DNA of 64,000 nt from NCBI GenBank assembly GCA_016710985.1, contig JADJTX010000009.1, forward strand, positions 62,001 through 126,000, read 5' to 3'. The notes under the pieces are model-generated. The model worked only from the letters and a program-made list of their open reading frames with translations. It was not told where the DNA came from and ran no database searches. Shown here piece by piece: positions 8,751 to 17,281 of the stretch. A program made the translations under genes and the position numbers. Positions within the stretch are counted from its first letter, which is position 1; each line of letters begins with the position of its first letter. Origin of the DNA: Ignavibacteria bacterium (lineage in GTDB: Bacteria > Bacteroidota > Ignavibacteria > Tepidaquicellales > Tepidaquicellaceae).

Positions 8751-9519
8751 TTAATCAAATATTTTATTAATTCTTTTTAAGCTAATTATGATTAATGCAA
8801 TTGACAAACCAATGAATGCGCCTGCAGTTACATCAATTGGATAATGCACTCCTATTACTACTCGTGATATGGCAACAAGTATAGCCCATGCAAGCGGAAT
8901 AAGAACATAATATTTTTTTGAATGCGTTTTAATAATTACAAATGCGAGTATCGTTCCGAGGAAGAAGGATGTCTCGGCGTGACCTGAAGGAAATGAATAA
9001 CCTGACTCATAAACCCAGCTGTTTAGTATAGGAGGATAAATATCATTAAACCCGGTCTCGTTATCATCAATTGTTTTCCTCATGAACCGGCTTTTTTCTT
9101 CAAGCGGCATAGAGAAAAATTCTGCGCCTCCTTTCTGTATAGATCCCTTTTCTACTAAGTAAAGTTGTGAAGGTCTTGGATTCCGGAAAATATCTTTGAA
9201 ATAAAAAAGAGTCGAACCCGCTATCAGCGCCTGCACAATGAAAATAACGGTAACAAATAAAAAACATTTTCCTCTTTCTTGCAGTTCTTGTAAAATGAGT
9301 AAACAGATATATAGTCAGCGATATAAATATTACAGAAGCTCCGTAAACTGCGCCGGTATTTGTGATCACGTACCATACCGGCGCTAAAGTATCTGTATTC
9401 CTGTAAGAGCTGAAACCGATTGGAAATAAAAAAACTATTGCAGTAAGTATTATAAAGCTTATAATCGAGCTGAGATAAACAAATGAATTTCCGGAAAATA
9501 TTAATTTACGATTTTTCAA
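8751..9519 (-). pseudogene. PAP2-family membrane phosphatase, single frameshift
   Basis: Two minus-strand frames join near 9265-9280, in a stretch with AAAA and TTTTTT runs. The 5' part (9519 to ~9275) gives two membrane segments. The 3' part (to 8751) carries all three phosphatase signatures: KDIFRNPRP, SFPSGHAET and SRVVIGVHYPID, whose two histidines are catalytic in PAP2 enzymes. Together they make about 256 residues with roughly six membrane helices. PAP2 proteins remove phosphate from lipid phosphates such as undecaprenyl pyrophosphate or phosphatidate. A one-base homopolymer indel would restore the gene, so a consensus error is as likely as real inactivation. Confidence 0.8.
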
Positions 9520-9639
9520 ATTAAAAAATAATTTTACCTACAAAGAGCAAAAGTTTAAACCGACTGACCGCTGTTTCAGAGTAAAATTAACTACCGGATA
9601 TAAAAAGCGGTCTGAATGTTACATTTACAAATAATATTT

Positions 9640-10258
9640 TCAGAACAAAGTCGTTTGAATTACTTCCGCAACCGGGCTGAAAAGATATGCTTTCTTTGGA
9701 TGAAGGTCTGTGAATTTAAATCTTTTTCTTATCCTGTCTCCTTTTATGAATTCTCTTCCGTTTCTTAATCTGAAAATACTTCTGAGCGGAATTTCCTCCA
9801 GATGAATGTAAACAGAATTTTCATCATACTTTTTCAGCACCTTGACCAGATGCAGATCCGTGCAGCTCGAAGCTTTCGGATTCAGAGAATAATTACTTAA
9901 ACATTTCAAAACATCTTCAGGAAAAATATTAAGTGTAAAAAAAGGGAGTAATAATGTTCTGAATTCTTCCTTCCATTCTTTACCGTGAGGTAATATTTTA
10001 TTACGGTATTTATTCCATGCTGTAAGGTGCGCAACTTCATGTGTAAGCGTGATAAGAAAAGAATACTTGTTTAAATTATGATTTACGGTTATTCTGTGCG
10101 GATTTTCCCGGTGAGCAGGTCTGTAATCGCCAAGTTTACTGGTCCTTGATTTGGTTATCTTAAAATGAAATTTAAATTCTTCCAGCCAAGATAAAGCAAC
10201 CGGAACAGATTCTTCGGGAAGATAATTTTTTAGAATTGTATAGTTGTGTGTGCTGATA
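9640..10258 (-). CDS. SprT-like zinc metalloprotease-fold protein
   Basis: The minus-strand frame runs open from just after the DinB stop to 9640, about 205 codons. It contains the zinc motif LTHEVAHLTAWN (HExxH) followed by LPHGKEWKEEFR and later NPKASSCTDLHLVKVLKKYD, the order seen in SprT-like proteins of Bacteroidota. The C-terminus has basic RKRFKF and ends PVAEVIQTTLF. No ATG, GTG or TTG precedes the HExxH motif: the frame opens after a TAA overlapping the DinB end and offers only ATC, ATT or CTG. Either a rare start is used or an indel hides the true start inside the DinB 3' end. Function is unknown; SPRTN-like proteins act in DNA-protein crosslink repair. Confidence 0.7.
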
Positions 10259-10771
10259 TTATTTTAAATTTTTATTTTTATTCCAGCCGGCTTTTCTGAT
10301 AAGCATGAACATTTGTCCTCTGTGATGGGCTTCATGCTCTATTATATGATATATGATCCACTTCTTTTTAAATTTTCTGTCTCCTGAATTTCTTTTCATT
10401 ATTACTTCTTTTTCAAGTTCACTATCATCCATTTTAGAAATATGGTCAAGAAAATTCTTTCGCGTTTCTGTCATTGTTTCGAGGTATTCCCTGACTTCCA
10501 AAGCTTCTTTCGGCGGTTCAGGATCAGGAACATCAAACCATTTATCAAAGTATGATCTCTTTTTTAAATCTGCCGGCTGCTCAATTCCCGAAAGTATTTC
10601 AAGCCAGCTGATATCACATTCTGCAAAGTGCATGAGATATGAACCAATTGAAGATTCACCTTCTAACGGCGCCTGAAACAGCTGCTCTTTAGTAAGATGA
10701 TTTACTCCTGCCAGCGTTTCCATTCTGACATCTTCAAGCATCCATCTCAGTAATTGTATCTGATCATTCAT
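10259..10771 (-). CDS. DinB-family (DfsB/BST-like) putative metal-dependent protein
   Basis: A 170-residue four-helix-bundle protein of the DinB superfamily. The metal-binding histidines expected for an active member are present: His in LMHFAECDISWLE near residue 48 and the pair in HIIEHEAHHRGQM near 148. The family includes bacillithiol/mycothiol S-transferases and many proteins of unknown role. The stop codon at 10259 touches the SprT-like reading frame, so the two are probably co-transcribed. The ATG at 10771 is the natural start. Confidence 0.8.
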   Translation of the reverse strand: MNDQIQLLRWMLEDVRMETLAGVNHLTKEQLFQAPLEGESSIGSYLMHFAECDISWLEILSGIEQPADLKKRSYFDKWFDVPDPEPPKEALEVREYLETMTETRKNFLDHISKMDDSELEKEVIMKRNSGDRKFKKKWIIYHIIEHEAHHRGQMFMLIRKAGWNKNKNLK

Positions 10772-10936
10772 TTCATTTATTTTAAAATTATCACTAAAAA
10801 ACTAAGTTCACTAAAAAACATACATGAACTTTTTTTACAACAGTTACAAATTTGTGATACGATATTAATTAATTAATTTAAGTTTTTCAAAAATATTACT
10901 TGGCCTTCTAAGTACCTGAGTGGTAAGAAATAAGAG

Positions 10937-12229
10937 TCATGATAACTTAGAAAGTGCTTCCCTGAAATTATTCATTATTTCGTGAATCTGTTTTACCGTG
11001 CAGGTTCCGACAGAAACTCTGTACCAGGTAGAATCGGGTGATGAACCGAAAGAAGCGAACGGTACAAGCGCTATCTGAGCATCCTCAATTAAAAAATCAG
11101 TGATGTCTTTTGTCGTTTTTATAACACTTCCGTCTTGTTTCTTTAGTCCTATCAGATCAATTTTGACAGTTAAAAAAATGGATGCCTGCGGAGCAATTAC
11201 ATCTACATTAAATCCTTCATTTTTCAGCTCTGTAAATCTTTCATAAAATGCATTAACTCTCTGATAAAGTTCATCCTTAAAATAATCCAAATATTCCTCA
11301 ACCGCCTTTTCATTGGAAAGGAATTTTGCAACTGCAACCTGTTCCGCTTTCGGAGCCCAGGCGCCCATATGGGAAGTTATTGATTTCATTTTATTAATAA
11401 TTCTCTTAGGACCGTATCCCCAGCCGACCCTTACACCGGTTGCCGCAAACACCTTACTTATTCCGTCAACGAAAATTGTGTAATCTCTCATTGCAGGATT
11501 TATTACAACCGGATTATAATGCTGAGTATCACCTAATGTGAGCTGCCAGTAAATCTGATCAAACAAAACATACAAAGGTTTTTCATTTTCACCTCTTCGG
11601 ATGTTTTCATCCACAACCATATCACATATATTTCTGATTTCGCTTTCAGTAAAACAAGTACCTGTCGGATTCAAAGGGGAACAGAGTGATATCAGAGTTG
11701 CTTTTTTAATATGAGGCTTGAGCTCTTTTGCTGTCGGCATAAAATTATTTTCAGGACTTGTCTCAATAGTAATTACTCTTGACCTTGTGAGATGACAGTA
11801 GTGATTATTATTCCATGACGGAACCGGAAAGATCACAATGTCATCCAGATCCACTAAAGTATTATATGCCGCAAATATTATAGGACGCGCACCGCTTGTT
11901 ACTAAAATTTCTTCAGGACTATAATCAAGATTTCCTTTTTTGTGAATGTATTCGGAAACAACTTTTCTAAGCCCCATTGTGCCTTCAGCCGGGGGATAAT
12001 TTGTCTGGTGGTCATCATAAGCTTTTTTAATTTCTTCAGTTAGTAATTCAGGGATCGGGAAAATAGACGGATCGAAATCACCTATGGTGAGATTAAAGAT
12101 CTTTTGTCCCCTGGCTATTTTTTCATTTATCTGCCAAGCTAATAGTATGATTTCAGAGCCGATAAGATTTTCAGCCATGGATGAGACTATCAGACTTTTT
12201 TCTTTTATATCCAATAATTCTGTGCTCAT
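10937..12229 (-). CDS. Class I/II pyridoxal-phosphate aminotransferase
   Basis: A 430-residue fold-type I aminotransferase. Features are the N-terminal FNLTIGDFDPSIFPIP, the cofactor region LVTSGARPIIFAA near 108, LCSPLNPTGTC near 183, FDQIYWQL near 224, and the Schiff-base lysine in VDGISKVFAATGVRVGW near 260. This architecture fits aspartate-type or broad aminotransferases. The NPTGT and DQIY blocks fit aspartate aminotransferase Ib-like enzymes, but at 430 residues it is longer than usual, and the amino donor cannot be fixed. It sits alone on the minus strand with 165 bases before the DinB gene. Confidence 0.85.
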   Translation of the reverse strand: MSTELLDIKEKSLIVSSMAENLIGSEIILLAWQINEKIARGQKIFNLTIGDFDPSIFPIPELLTEEIKKAYDDHQTNYPPAEGTMGLRKVVSEYIHKKGNLDYSPEEILVTSGARPIIFAAYNTLVDLDDIVIFPVPSWNNNHYCHLTRSRVITIETSPENNFMPTAKELKPHIKKATLISLCSPLNPTGTCFTESEIRNICDMVVDENIRRGENEKPLYVLFDQIYWQLTLGDTQHYNPVVINPAMRDYTIFVDGISKVFAATGVRVGWGYGPKRIINKMKSITSHMGAWAPKAEQVAVAKFLSNEKAVEEYLDYFKDELYQRVNAFYERFTELKNEGFNVDVIAPQASIFLTVKIDLIGLKKQDGSVIKTTKDITDFLIEDAQIALVPFASFGSSPDSTWYRVSVGTCTVKQIHEIMNNFREALSKLS

Positions 12230-12399
12230 AGGGAATGTATTAAAGGTTATTGTGTATGCAAATATACTTATTACAATTCAGAAATTTGATAGAATAATTT
12301 AGACCGCTGATTAAATTGATTTCGCTGATTTCACTGATTATTATATTTGAAAAATATTATTTTTCTAATTATTGAAGCGAATTCCAAACATAAAAAAAT

Positions 12400-12786
12400 A
12401 TGAAAACTTCCTCAGAGCAAAATAAAAAGAATGCCATTAGCTTCTATGATCTGATGTTCAATCAATGCAAACCGGAAGAAGCGGTTGAAAAATATACCGG
12501 AGATATTTATATACAGCATAATCCGGAAGTTGGTGACGGCAAGGAAGCATTTATTGAATATTTCAAGAAGATGGCAGAAGAATATCCGGGAAAGAAAGTA
12601 ATTTTTAAAAGAGCAATAGCCGAAGGAGAATATGTAGTGCTGCATTGTCAGCAGATATGGCCGGGGCTAAAAGATTATGCGGGAATTGATATTTTTCGTT
12701 TTGATGATAATGGGAAGATCATCGAGCACTGGGATGTGCTGCAGACTGTACCGGAGAATTCGGCTAACGGAAATACGATGTTTTGA
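12400..12786 (+). CDS. SnoaL-like/nuclear transport factor 2-fold protein
   Basis: A 128-residue single-domain protein. The N-terminal helix with AISFYDLMFNQ, the YIQHNPEVGDGKEAF segment and the closing FRFDDNGKIIEHWDVLQTVP strand pair are characteristic of SnoaL-like polyketide cyclase-related proteins. Homologues of this size are common stand-alone bacterial proteins with no assigned substrate. No signal peptide is present. It precedes the M15 peptidase by 51 bases on the same strand, so they may be co-transcribed, though no functional link is obvious. Confidence 0.8.
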   Translation: MKTSSEQNKKNAISFYDLMFNQCKPEEAVEKYTGDIYIQHNPEVGDGKEAFIEYFKKMAEEYPGKKVIFKRAIAEGEYVVLHCQQIWPGLKDYAGIDIFRFDDNGKIIEHWDVLQTVPENSANGNTMF

Positions 12787-12837
12787 AATAATTATTTTCA
12801 TAAATTGAGCTGCATCAACTAAAATAATTTTATATCA

Positions 12838-13665
12838 TTGAATAAAATAATTAATCTGAAATCTTTGACAGCAAGGTTTTTTTTCACAGCTTTATTTTCA
12901 ACAATATTAATTGCTGCCTGCGGAAATAACTATTTTAAAGAAAAACATGACATATCATCAGCAGGAAAATTTGACAGTATTACAAAAAACGTTCCTGCAA
13001 AACTTTTAAAACTTGTAAGGGTATATCCCGACTTCCTTGATTCTGCCGATGAAAATAACCTTTACTGGAAAGACGGAACGGTTATGATATATGATGACGG
13101 TCAAATTAAATCTCATGATGAAATGCTTGATGACCCTGATATCGAAGACATGCTTTCACAGGATTATGTAAAAGGTGAAAACCGGGAAAATCCCCCGCCT
13201 GAAGATTATGAGCCGGGAAGAATTCGATATGAACCTTTTTTTCTAAAAATGTACGGCAGTAATGCTTCCGAAGTCAGAAACAATTTAGAGAGTATCGAAT
13301 GGGTTGACGGATCAACAATATTATTCACCACTGTAAATGGTGCTGCCGATAAACTTAAATTGGTGATTGAAGAACTTAATCAGTTACCGCAGGAATTTAA
13401 TAAATATTTAGTCAGACCGGGCGGAACATTTAACTGGAGAAACATTGCAGGTACAGATCGCCTAAGCAATCATTCATTCGGTTCCGCAATTGATATCAAC
13501 ACAAAGTATACAGATTACTGGCAATGGAATAAAAATCTTACTTATCAGAATCATATCCCATTTGAAATAGTGGAGATCTTTGAAAAGCATGGTTTCATAT
13601 GGGGAGGAAAATGGTATCATTATGATACAATGCACTTTGAGTTCAGACCGGAATTGATGTATTGA
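12838..13665 (+). CDS. M15-family peptidase lipoprotein (D-Ala-D-Ala carboxypeptidase/endopeptidase type)
   Basis: A 275-residue predicted lipoprotein starting at TTG 12838. The N-terminus is a signal sequence ending in the lipobox LIAACG, with lipidation expected at Cys28. The C-terminal half holds the M15 zinc-peptidase pattern: SNHSFGSAIDIN (His and Asp zinc ligands) near 215 and HFEFRPEL near 265 (third ligand). This resembles M15C enzymes that cut peptidoglycan peptides. The N-terminal 120 residues are acidic and without a recognised domain. It probably acts in the periplasm on the cell wall. Confidence 0.85.
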   Translation: MNKIINLKSLTARFFFTALFSTILIAACGNNYFKEKHDISSAGKFDSITKNVPAKLLKLVRVYPDFLDSADENNLYWKDGTVMIYDDGQIKSHDEMLDDPDIEDMLSQDYVKGENRENPPPEDYEPGRIRYEPFFLKMYGSNASEVRNNLESIEWVDGSTILFTTVNGAADKLKLVIEELNQLPQEFNKYLVRPGGTFNWRNIAGTDRLSNHSFGSAIDINTKYTDYWQWNKNLTYQNHIPFEIVEIFEKHGFIWGGKWYHYDTMHFEFRPELMY

Positions 13666-13997
13666 ACATTGATCATACAAAATTTTTTATATTTCACCAC
13701 TAAGGCACTGAGAACACTAAGATTCTTTTAAAAATCAACTCTTAGTGCTCTTAGTGCCTTAGTGGTAAAAATAACACTGAATTTGCAGACAACCTCCGGA
13801 GCACGGTAGTTTTCACTAACCTCTCAAAAGGAACCCAAAATGAATTCGGAAACCAGTAGTCATTCAGACCTAATTCTTCATTGCATATTACACATTGCTC
13901 ATTGCACATTGATAATTGAATTACTTCCTTTATTTTTAAAACAAATAAGACTAATTTAGTCCACATTAAAAACATACCTTAATAAAAGTTTAATCTT
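13666..13997. repeat. Intergenic region with CACTAAG palindrome and CATTG-word array
   Basis: At 13697-13765 the left arm CCACTAAGGCACTGAGAACA is mirrored by a right arm ending CTCTTAGTGCCTTAGTGG, giving a stem of about 25 pairs around a 15-20 base loop. Each arm repeats a CACTAAG-like word. Further on, 13868-13920 holds CATTGCTCATTGCACATTG-type short repeats. The sufB promoter must lie in the last ~80 bases before 13998. No gene is supported here. Confidence 0.75.
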
Positions 13998-15443
13998 ATG
14001 GGAAACGAAGTTGATATTCTCGAAAAAGTAACTTCGAGTGATTATAAATATGGCTTTACGACTGATGTCGAAATGGATCTGGCTCCGAAAGGTCTGAGTG
14101 AAGAGACCATTAAGATGATTTCGAAAAAGAAACATGAACCGGAATCCATGCTCGAATGGCGACTAAAAGCCTATAAACTTTGGCTTGATATGAAAGAGCC
14201 GGGATGGGCTAACATTCATTACCCGCCGATTGATTATCAGGATATTATATATTACGCTGCGCCGAAAAAAAAGAATGTACTCAATAGTCTTGATGATCTT
14301 GATCCGGAAATTAAAAGGACTTATGAGAAACTGGGAATTCCTCTTGTTGAACAAATGATGCTTGCGGGAGTAGCCGTAGATGCAGTGATGGACAGTGTTT
14401 CCGTGGCTACGACTTATAAAGAAAAACTCGGAGAGCTCGGAATAATTTTTTGTTCAATGAGCGAAGCGATTGAAAATCATAAGGATCTTGTTATGAAATA
14501 TCTCGGATCGGTAGTTCCTCAGTCGGATAATTTTTTTGCAGCGCTTAATTCGGCGGTATTCACAGACGGTTCGTTTGTTTACATTCCAAAAGGAGTACGA
14601 TGTCCAATGGAGCTATCTACTTATTTCAGAATTAATGCTGAAAACACAGGTCAGTTTGAGAGGACTTTGATAATTGCAGATGAGGGAAGCTATGTAAGTT
14701 ATCTTGAAGGATGTACTGCTCCGATGCGCGATGAAAATCAGCTTCATGCAGCGGTAGTTGAACTTATTGCATTGAAAGATGCTGAGATAAAATACTCTAC
14801 CGTTCAGAACTGGTATCCGGGTGATAAAGAAGGTAAAGGCGGGATTTATAATTTTGTAACGAAACGGGGAATTTGTTTCGGTGATAATTCAAAGATCTCC
14901 TGGACACAGGTTGAAACAGGCTCATCTATAACATGGAAATATCCGAGTGTGATTTTGAAAGGAGATAATTCGATCGGTGAATTTTATTCGGTTGCACTGA
15001 CAAATAATTATCAGCAGGCGGACACCGGGACAAAGATGCTGCATCTGGGAAAGAATACAAAGAGCAGGATTGTGTCAAAAGGGATTTCAGCGGGAAAGAG
15101 CAATAACAGCTACAGAGGATTGGTGCAGGTGAGCAAACGTGCAGACAATGCGCGAAATTTTTCACAGTGTGATTCATTGCTCATGGGTGATAAATGCGGA
15201 GCTCATACTTTTCCTTACTTTGAAATTAAAAATACATCAGCACATGTAGAACACGAAGCGACTACATCTAAGATAGGCGAAGATATTATGTTTTACTGCA
15301 ATCAAAGAGGAATCTCACAGGAAGATGCAGTTGCGCTTATTGTCAACGGATATGCAAAGGAAGTTTTAAATCAGCTTCCAATGGAGTTTGCGGTAGAGGC
15401 TCAGAAGCTGCTGGCAATATCGCTTGAAGGTAGTGTCGGGTAA
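13998..15443 (+). CDS. sufB: Fe-S cluster assembly scaffold protein SufB
   Basis: A 481-residue protein matching SufB along its length. Recognisable blocks are EPESMLEWRLKAY near 50, VPQSDNFFAALNSAVFTDGS near 170, EGCTAPMRDENQLHAAVVEL near 240, and the conserved C-terminal core CDSLLMGDKCGAHTFPY near 395-410. SufB forms the SufBC2D scaffold on which sulfur and iron are assembled into a nascent cluster. It opens the SUF operon (sufB-DinB-VOC-sufC-sufD-sufS-sufE-sufT). No IscR or SufR regulator gene and no sufA gene accompany it in the window. Confidence 0.96.
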   Translation: MGNEVDILEKVTSSDYKYGFTTDVEMDLAPKGLSEETIKMISKKKHEPESMLEWRLKAYKLWLDMKEPGWANIHYPPIDYQDIIYYAAPKKKNVLNSLDDLDPEIKRTYEKLGIPLVEQMMLAGVAVDAVMDSVSVATTYKEKLGELGIIFCSMSEAIENHKDLVMKYLGSVVPQSDNFFAALNSAVFTDGSFVYIPKGVRCPMELSTYFRINAENTGQFERTLIIADEGSYVSYLEGCTAPMRDENQLHAAVVELIALKDAEIKYSTVQNWYPGDKEGKGGIYNFVTKRGICFGDNSKISWTQVETGSSITWKYPSVILKGDNSIGEFYSVALTNNYQQADTGTKMLHLGKNTKSRIVSKGISAGKSNNSYRGLVQVSKRADNARNFSQCDSLLMGDKCGAHTFPYFEIKNTSAHVEHEATTSKIGEDIMFYCNQRGISQEDAVALIVNGYAKEVLNQLPMEFAVEAQKLLAISLEGSVG

Positions 15444-15484
15444 ATTATCAATAATTAAGATAATTAAAAATTACAATAATCGTT

Positions 15485-15955
15485 TTGACAGATTTAGATA
15501 AATGGAAACACTTATTTTTAAAAGGTGAATATCCGGAAAGAGATAAAGTTTTAAAAGGACTGAAGCTGGAGGATATAACAAAGAAGCCGGATAACATGAA
15601 TAATTCTATTTATGATGAACTCTGGCATATGGCAATCTGGCAGAATAAAATTGTATTAAACGATGATGATGATTTGGGTGATAAAGAATTTAAGGAATGG
15701 GATGGCGACCTGACACTGAGGTTCCCAAAATCCGAACCAAAGTCGCAACAAGAGTGGGATGAGCTGGTTGAGTCATTTTTGAATGGCCTGGAAAAAGCTT
15801 TGAAATGGTGCGAGTCAAAAGATAAATTAGAAGAAGGCGATGGATTTACGGTAAAAGATTCACTCTATTCTCTGTCGATTCATAATGCTTATCACTTCGG
15901 AAAGATTGTGGCTTTAAGACAAATGCTTGGATTATGGCCACCGAAGGAATTATAA
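15485..15955 (+). CDS. DinB-family protein embedded in the suf operon
   Basis: A 156-residue DinB-superfamily protein, starting at TTG 15485. The metal triad looks intact: His in DELWHMAIWQ near 50 and HNAYHFGKI near 135-140 (HxxxH). DinB_2 members include thiol S-transferases (BstA type), but no substrate can be assigned. It sits 41 bases after sufB and overlaps no Suf gene. Together with the next VOC gene it interrupts the normal sufB-sufC order, which suggests co-expression with Fe-S biogenesis. High-pI lysine content is normal for the window. Confidence 0.75.
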   Translation: MTDLDKWKHLFLKGEYPERDKVLKGLKLEDITKKPDNMNNSIYDELWHMAIWQNKIVLNDDDDLGDKEFKEWDGDLTLRFPKSEPKSQQEWDELVESFLNGLEKALKWCESKDKLEEGDGFTVKDSLYSLSIHNAYHFGKIVALRQMLGLWPPKEL

Positions 15956-15965
15956 ATTTCAGATT

Positions 15966-16340
15966 ATGAATCCTAAAATTTGCGCTGTTCAGATAAATGT
16001 TTCAGAGATGGATAAAGCGCTTGATTTCTACTGCAATAAGATCGGCTTTAAGGTCAAGACAAGAGAACTTTATCCGCAATTTGTAAGTCTGGAAAACGAA
16101 GGTGTTTCTTTCATACTTAGTAAAGTTGAAGATCCTTCAAAAATGGTTTATCCATCGGAATCCTGTACAATAATAAATATTCAGGTCGAAAACCTGGTGG
16201 AATCTATGAGTCATTTAAAATCTAAAGGAGTAGAACTTATGCATGATGAGCCGAAGGATTGTCCGGTAGGACAATTCGCAGCAATCAGGGATCCTTCAGG
16301 AAATATTCTGGAGCTTCTGGAATTTTCAGAGAATAAATAA
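15966..16340 (+). CDS. VOC-superfamily (glyoxalase/bleomycin-resistance-like) protein
   Basis: About 124 residues from the ATG at 15966 (MNPKICAVQINVSEMDKALDF); an upstream TTG at 15927 would overlap the DinB gene and adds no conserved sequence. The two beta-alpha-beta-beta-beta modules are visible, ending in FAAIRDPSGNILELLEF, where the glutamate near 118 is a usual metal ligand. VOC proteins include glyoxalase I, FosA/B and dioxygenases; the actual chemistry is unknown here. It follows the DinB gene by about 10 bases and precedes sufC by 62. Confidence 0.8.
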   Translation: MNPKICAVQINVSEMDKALDFYCNKIGFKVKTRELYPQFVSLENEGVSFILSKVEDPSKMVYPSESCTIINIQVENLVESMSHLKSKGVELMHDEPKDCPVGQFAAIRDPSGNILELLEFSENK

Positions 16341-16402
16341 ATTAAATTAATCTATAAACTCTGTGAACTGGAACCATTTTCAGCACAGGACAAAAACACA
16401 AA

Positions 16403-17170
16403 ATGTTAACGATAAAAAATTTAAAAGCAAAAGTAGAGACCGACGAGGGCGGGAAAGAAATTTTAAAGGGATTGAACTTACAGGTCAACGCCGGTGAAGT
16501 TCACGCGATCATGGGACCGAATGGTTCGGGAAAGAGTACATTAGCTTCTGTCGTTACGGGACGTGAAGGATATGAAGTTCAGAGCGGTGAGGTTTTATTT
16601 GAAGGAAAAGATCTTCTTGAGCTTTCACCCGAGGACAGAGCTCGACAGGGAATTTTTCTCGCGTTTCAATATCCTGTAGAAATTCCCGGAGTGTCGAATA
16701 CAAATTTTTTGAAAACTGCTGTCAACGAGATCCGAAAATCAAAAGGCGAAGAGCCGATGAGCTCGGTTGAGTTTTTAAAAATGATTAAGGAAAAGGCAAA
16801 GCTTGTTAACATAGAGCCTGAGATGCTGAGCCGCTATGTCAATGTTGGATTTTCCGGTGGTGAAAAAAAGCGCAACGAGATTTTTCAGCTTGCAATGCTG
16901 AACCCAAAACTTTCCATACTTGACGAAACTGATTCGGGATTGGATATAGATGCTCTCAGAACAGTTGCAGAAGGCGTAAACAAATTAAGATCAAAAGAGA
17001 ATGCATTCATAGTCATTACACACTATCAGAGATTGCTTGATTACATCGTTCCTGATTTCGTTCATGTGATGTATGACGGTAAGATTGTAAAATCGGGCGG
17101 GAAAGAATTAGCTCTGCATCTTGAGGAACACGGGTATGACTGGATAACGGAAAGTATGTTGAGTGTGTAG
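16403..17170 (+). CDS. sufC: Fe-S cluster assembly ATPase SufC
   Basis: A 255-residue ABC-type ATPase. Walker A is GPNGSGKST (residues 38-46), the signature region is FSGGEKKRNE near 152, and Walker B runs LSILDETDSGLDID near 172. The DETDSGLD form is typical of SufC. It powers conformational change of the SufBC2D scaffold. The final codons TTG AGT GTG TAG are themselves the first unit of the GAGTGTGTA array that follows. Confidence 0.97.
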   Translation: MLTIKNLKAKVETDEGGKEILKGLNLQVNAGEVHAIMGPNGSGKSTLASVVTGREGYEVQSGEVLFEGKDLLELSPEDRARQGIFLAFQYPVEIPGVSNTNFLKTAVNEIRKSKGEEPMSSVEFLKMIKEKAKLVNIEPEMLSRYVNVGFSGGEKKRNEIFQLAMLNPKLSILDETDSGLDIDALRTVAEGVNKLRSKENAFIVITHYQRLLDYIVPDFVHVMYDGKIVKSGGKELALHLEEHGYDWITESMLSV

Positions 17171-17255
17171 TGTGAGTAGAGTGTGTAGAGTGTGTAGAGT
17201 GTGTGGAGTGTGTGGAGTTTGTAGAGTGTGTGGAGTGCAGAGTGTATGGTTTTTT
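17158..17255. repeat. GAGTGTGTA nonamer array at the sufC 3' end
   Basis: Units of the form GAGTGTGTA or GAGTGTGTG repeat about eight times between sufC and sufD, with a period of about 9. The array begins inside the last codons of sufC, which end GAGTGTGTAG. It is followed by a short AT-rich stretch to the sufD ATG at 17282. The same unit recurs in sense orientation after a gene at 31826-31950 and in altered form at 48156. Confidence 0.85.
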
Positions 17256-17281
17256 ATAATTTAATTTAGCTAGTTTAATAA

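Noticed and set aside
13751..13975. Minus-strand frame of 74 codons in the 13.7 kb gap
   Set aside because: It reads through a palindrome and CATTG-word repeats and matches no family.
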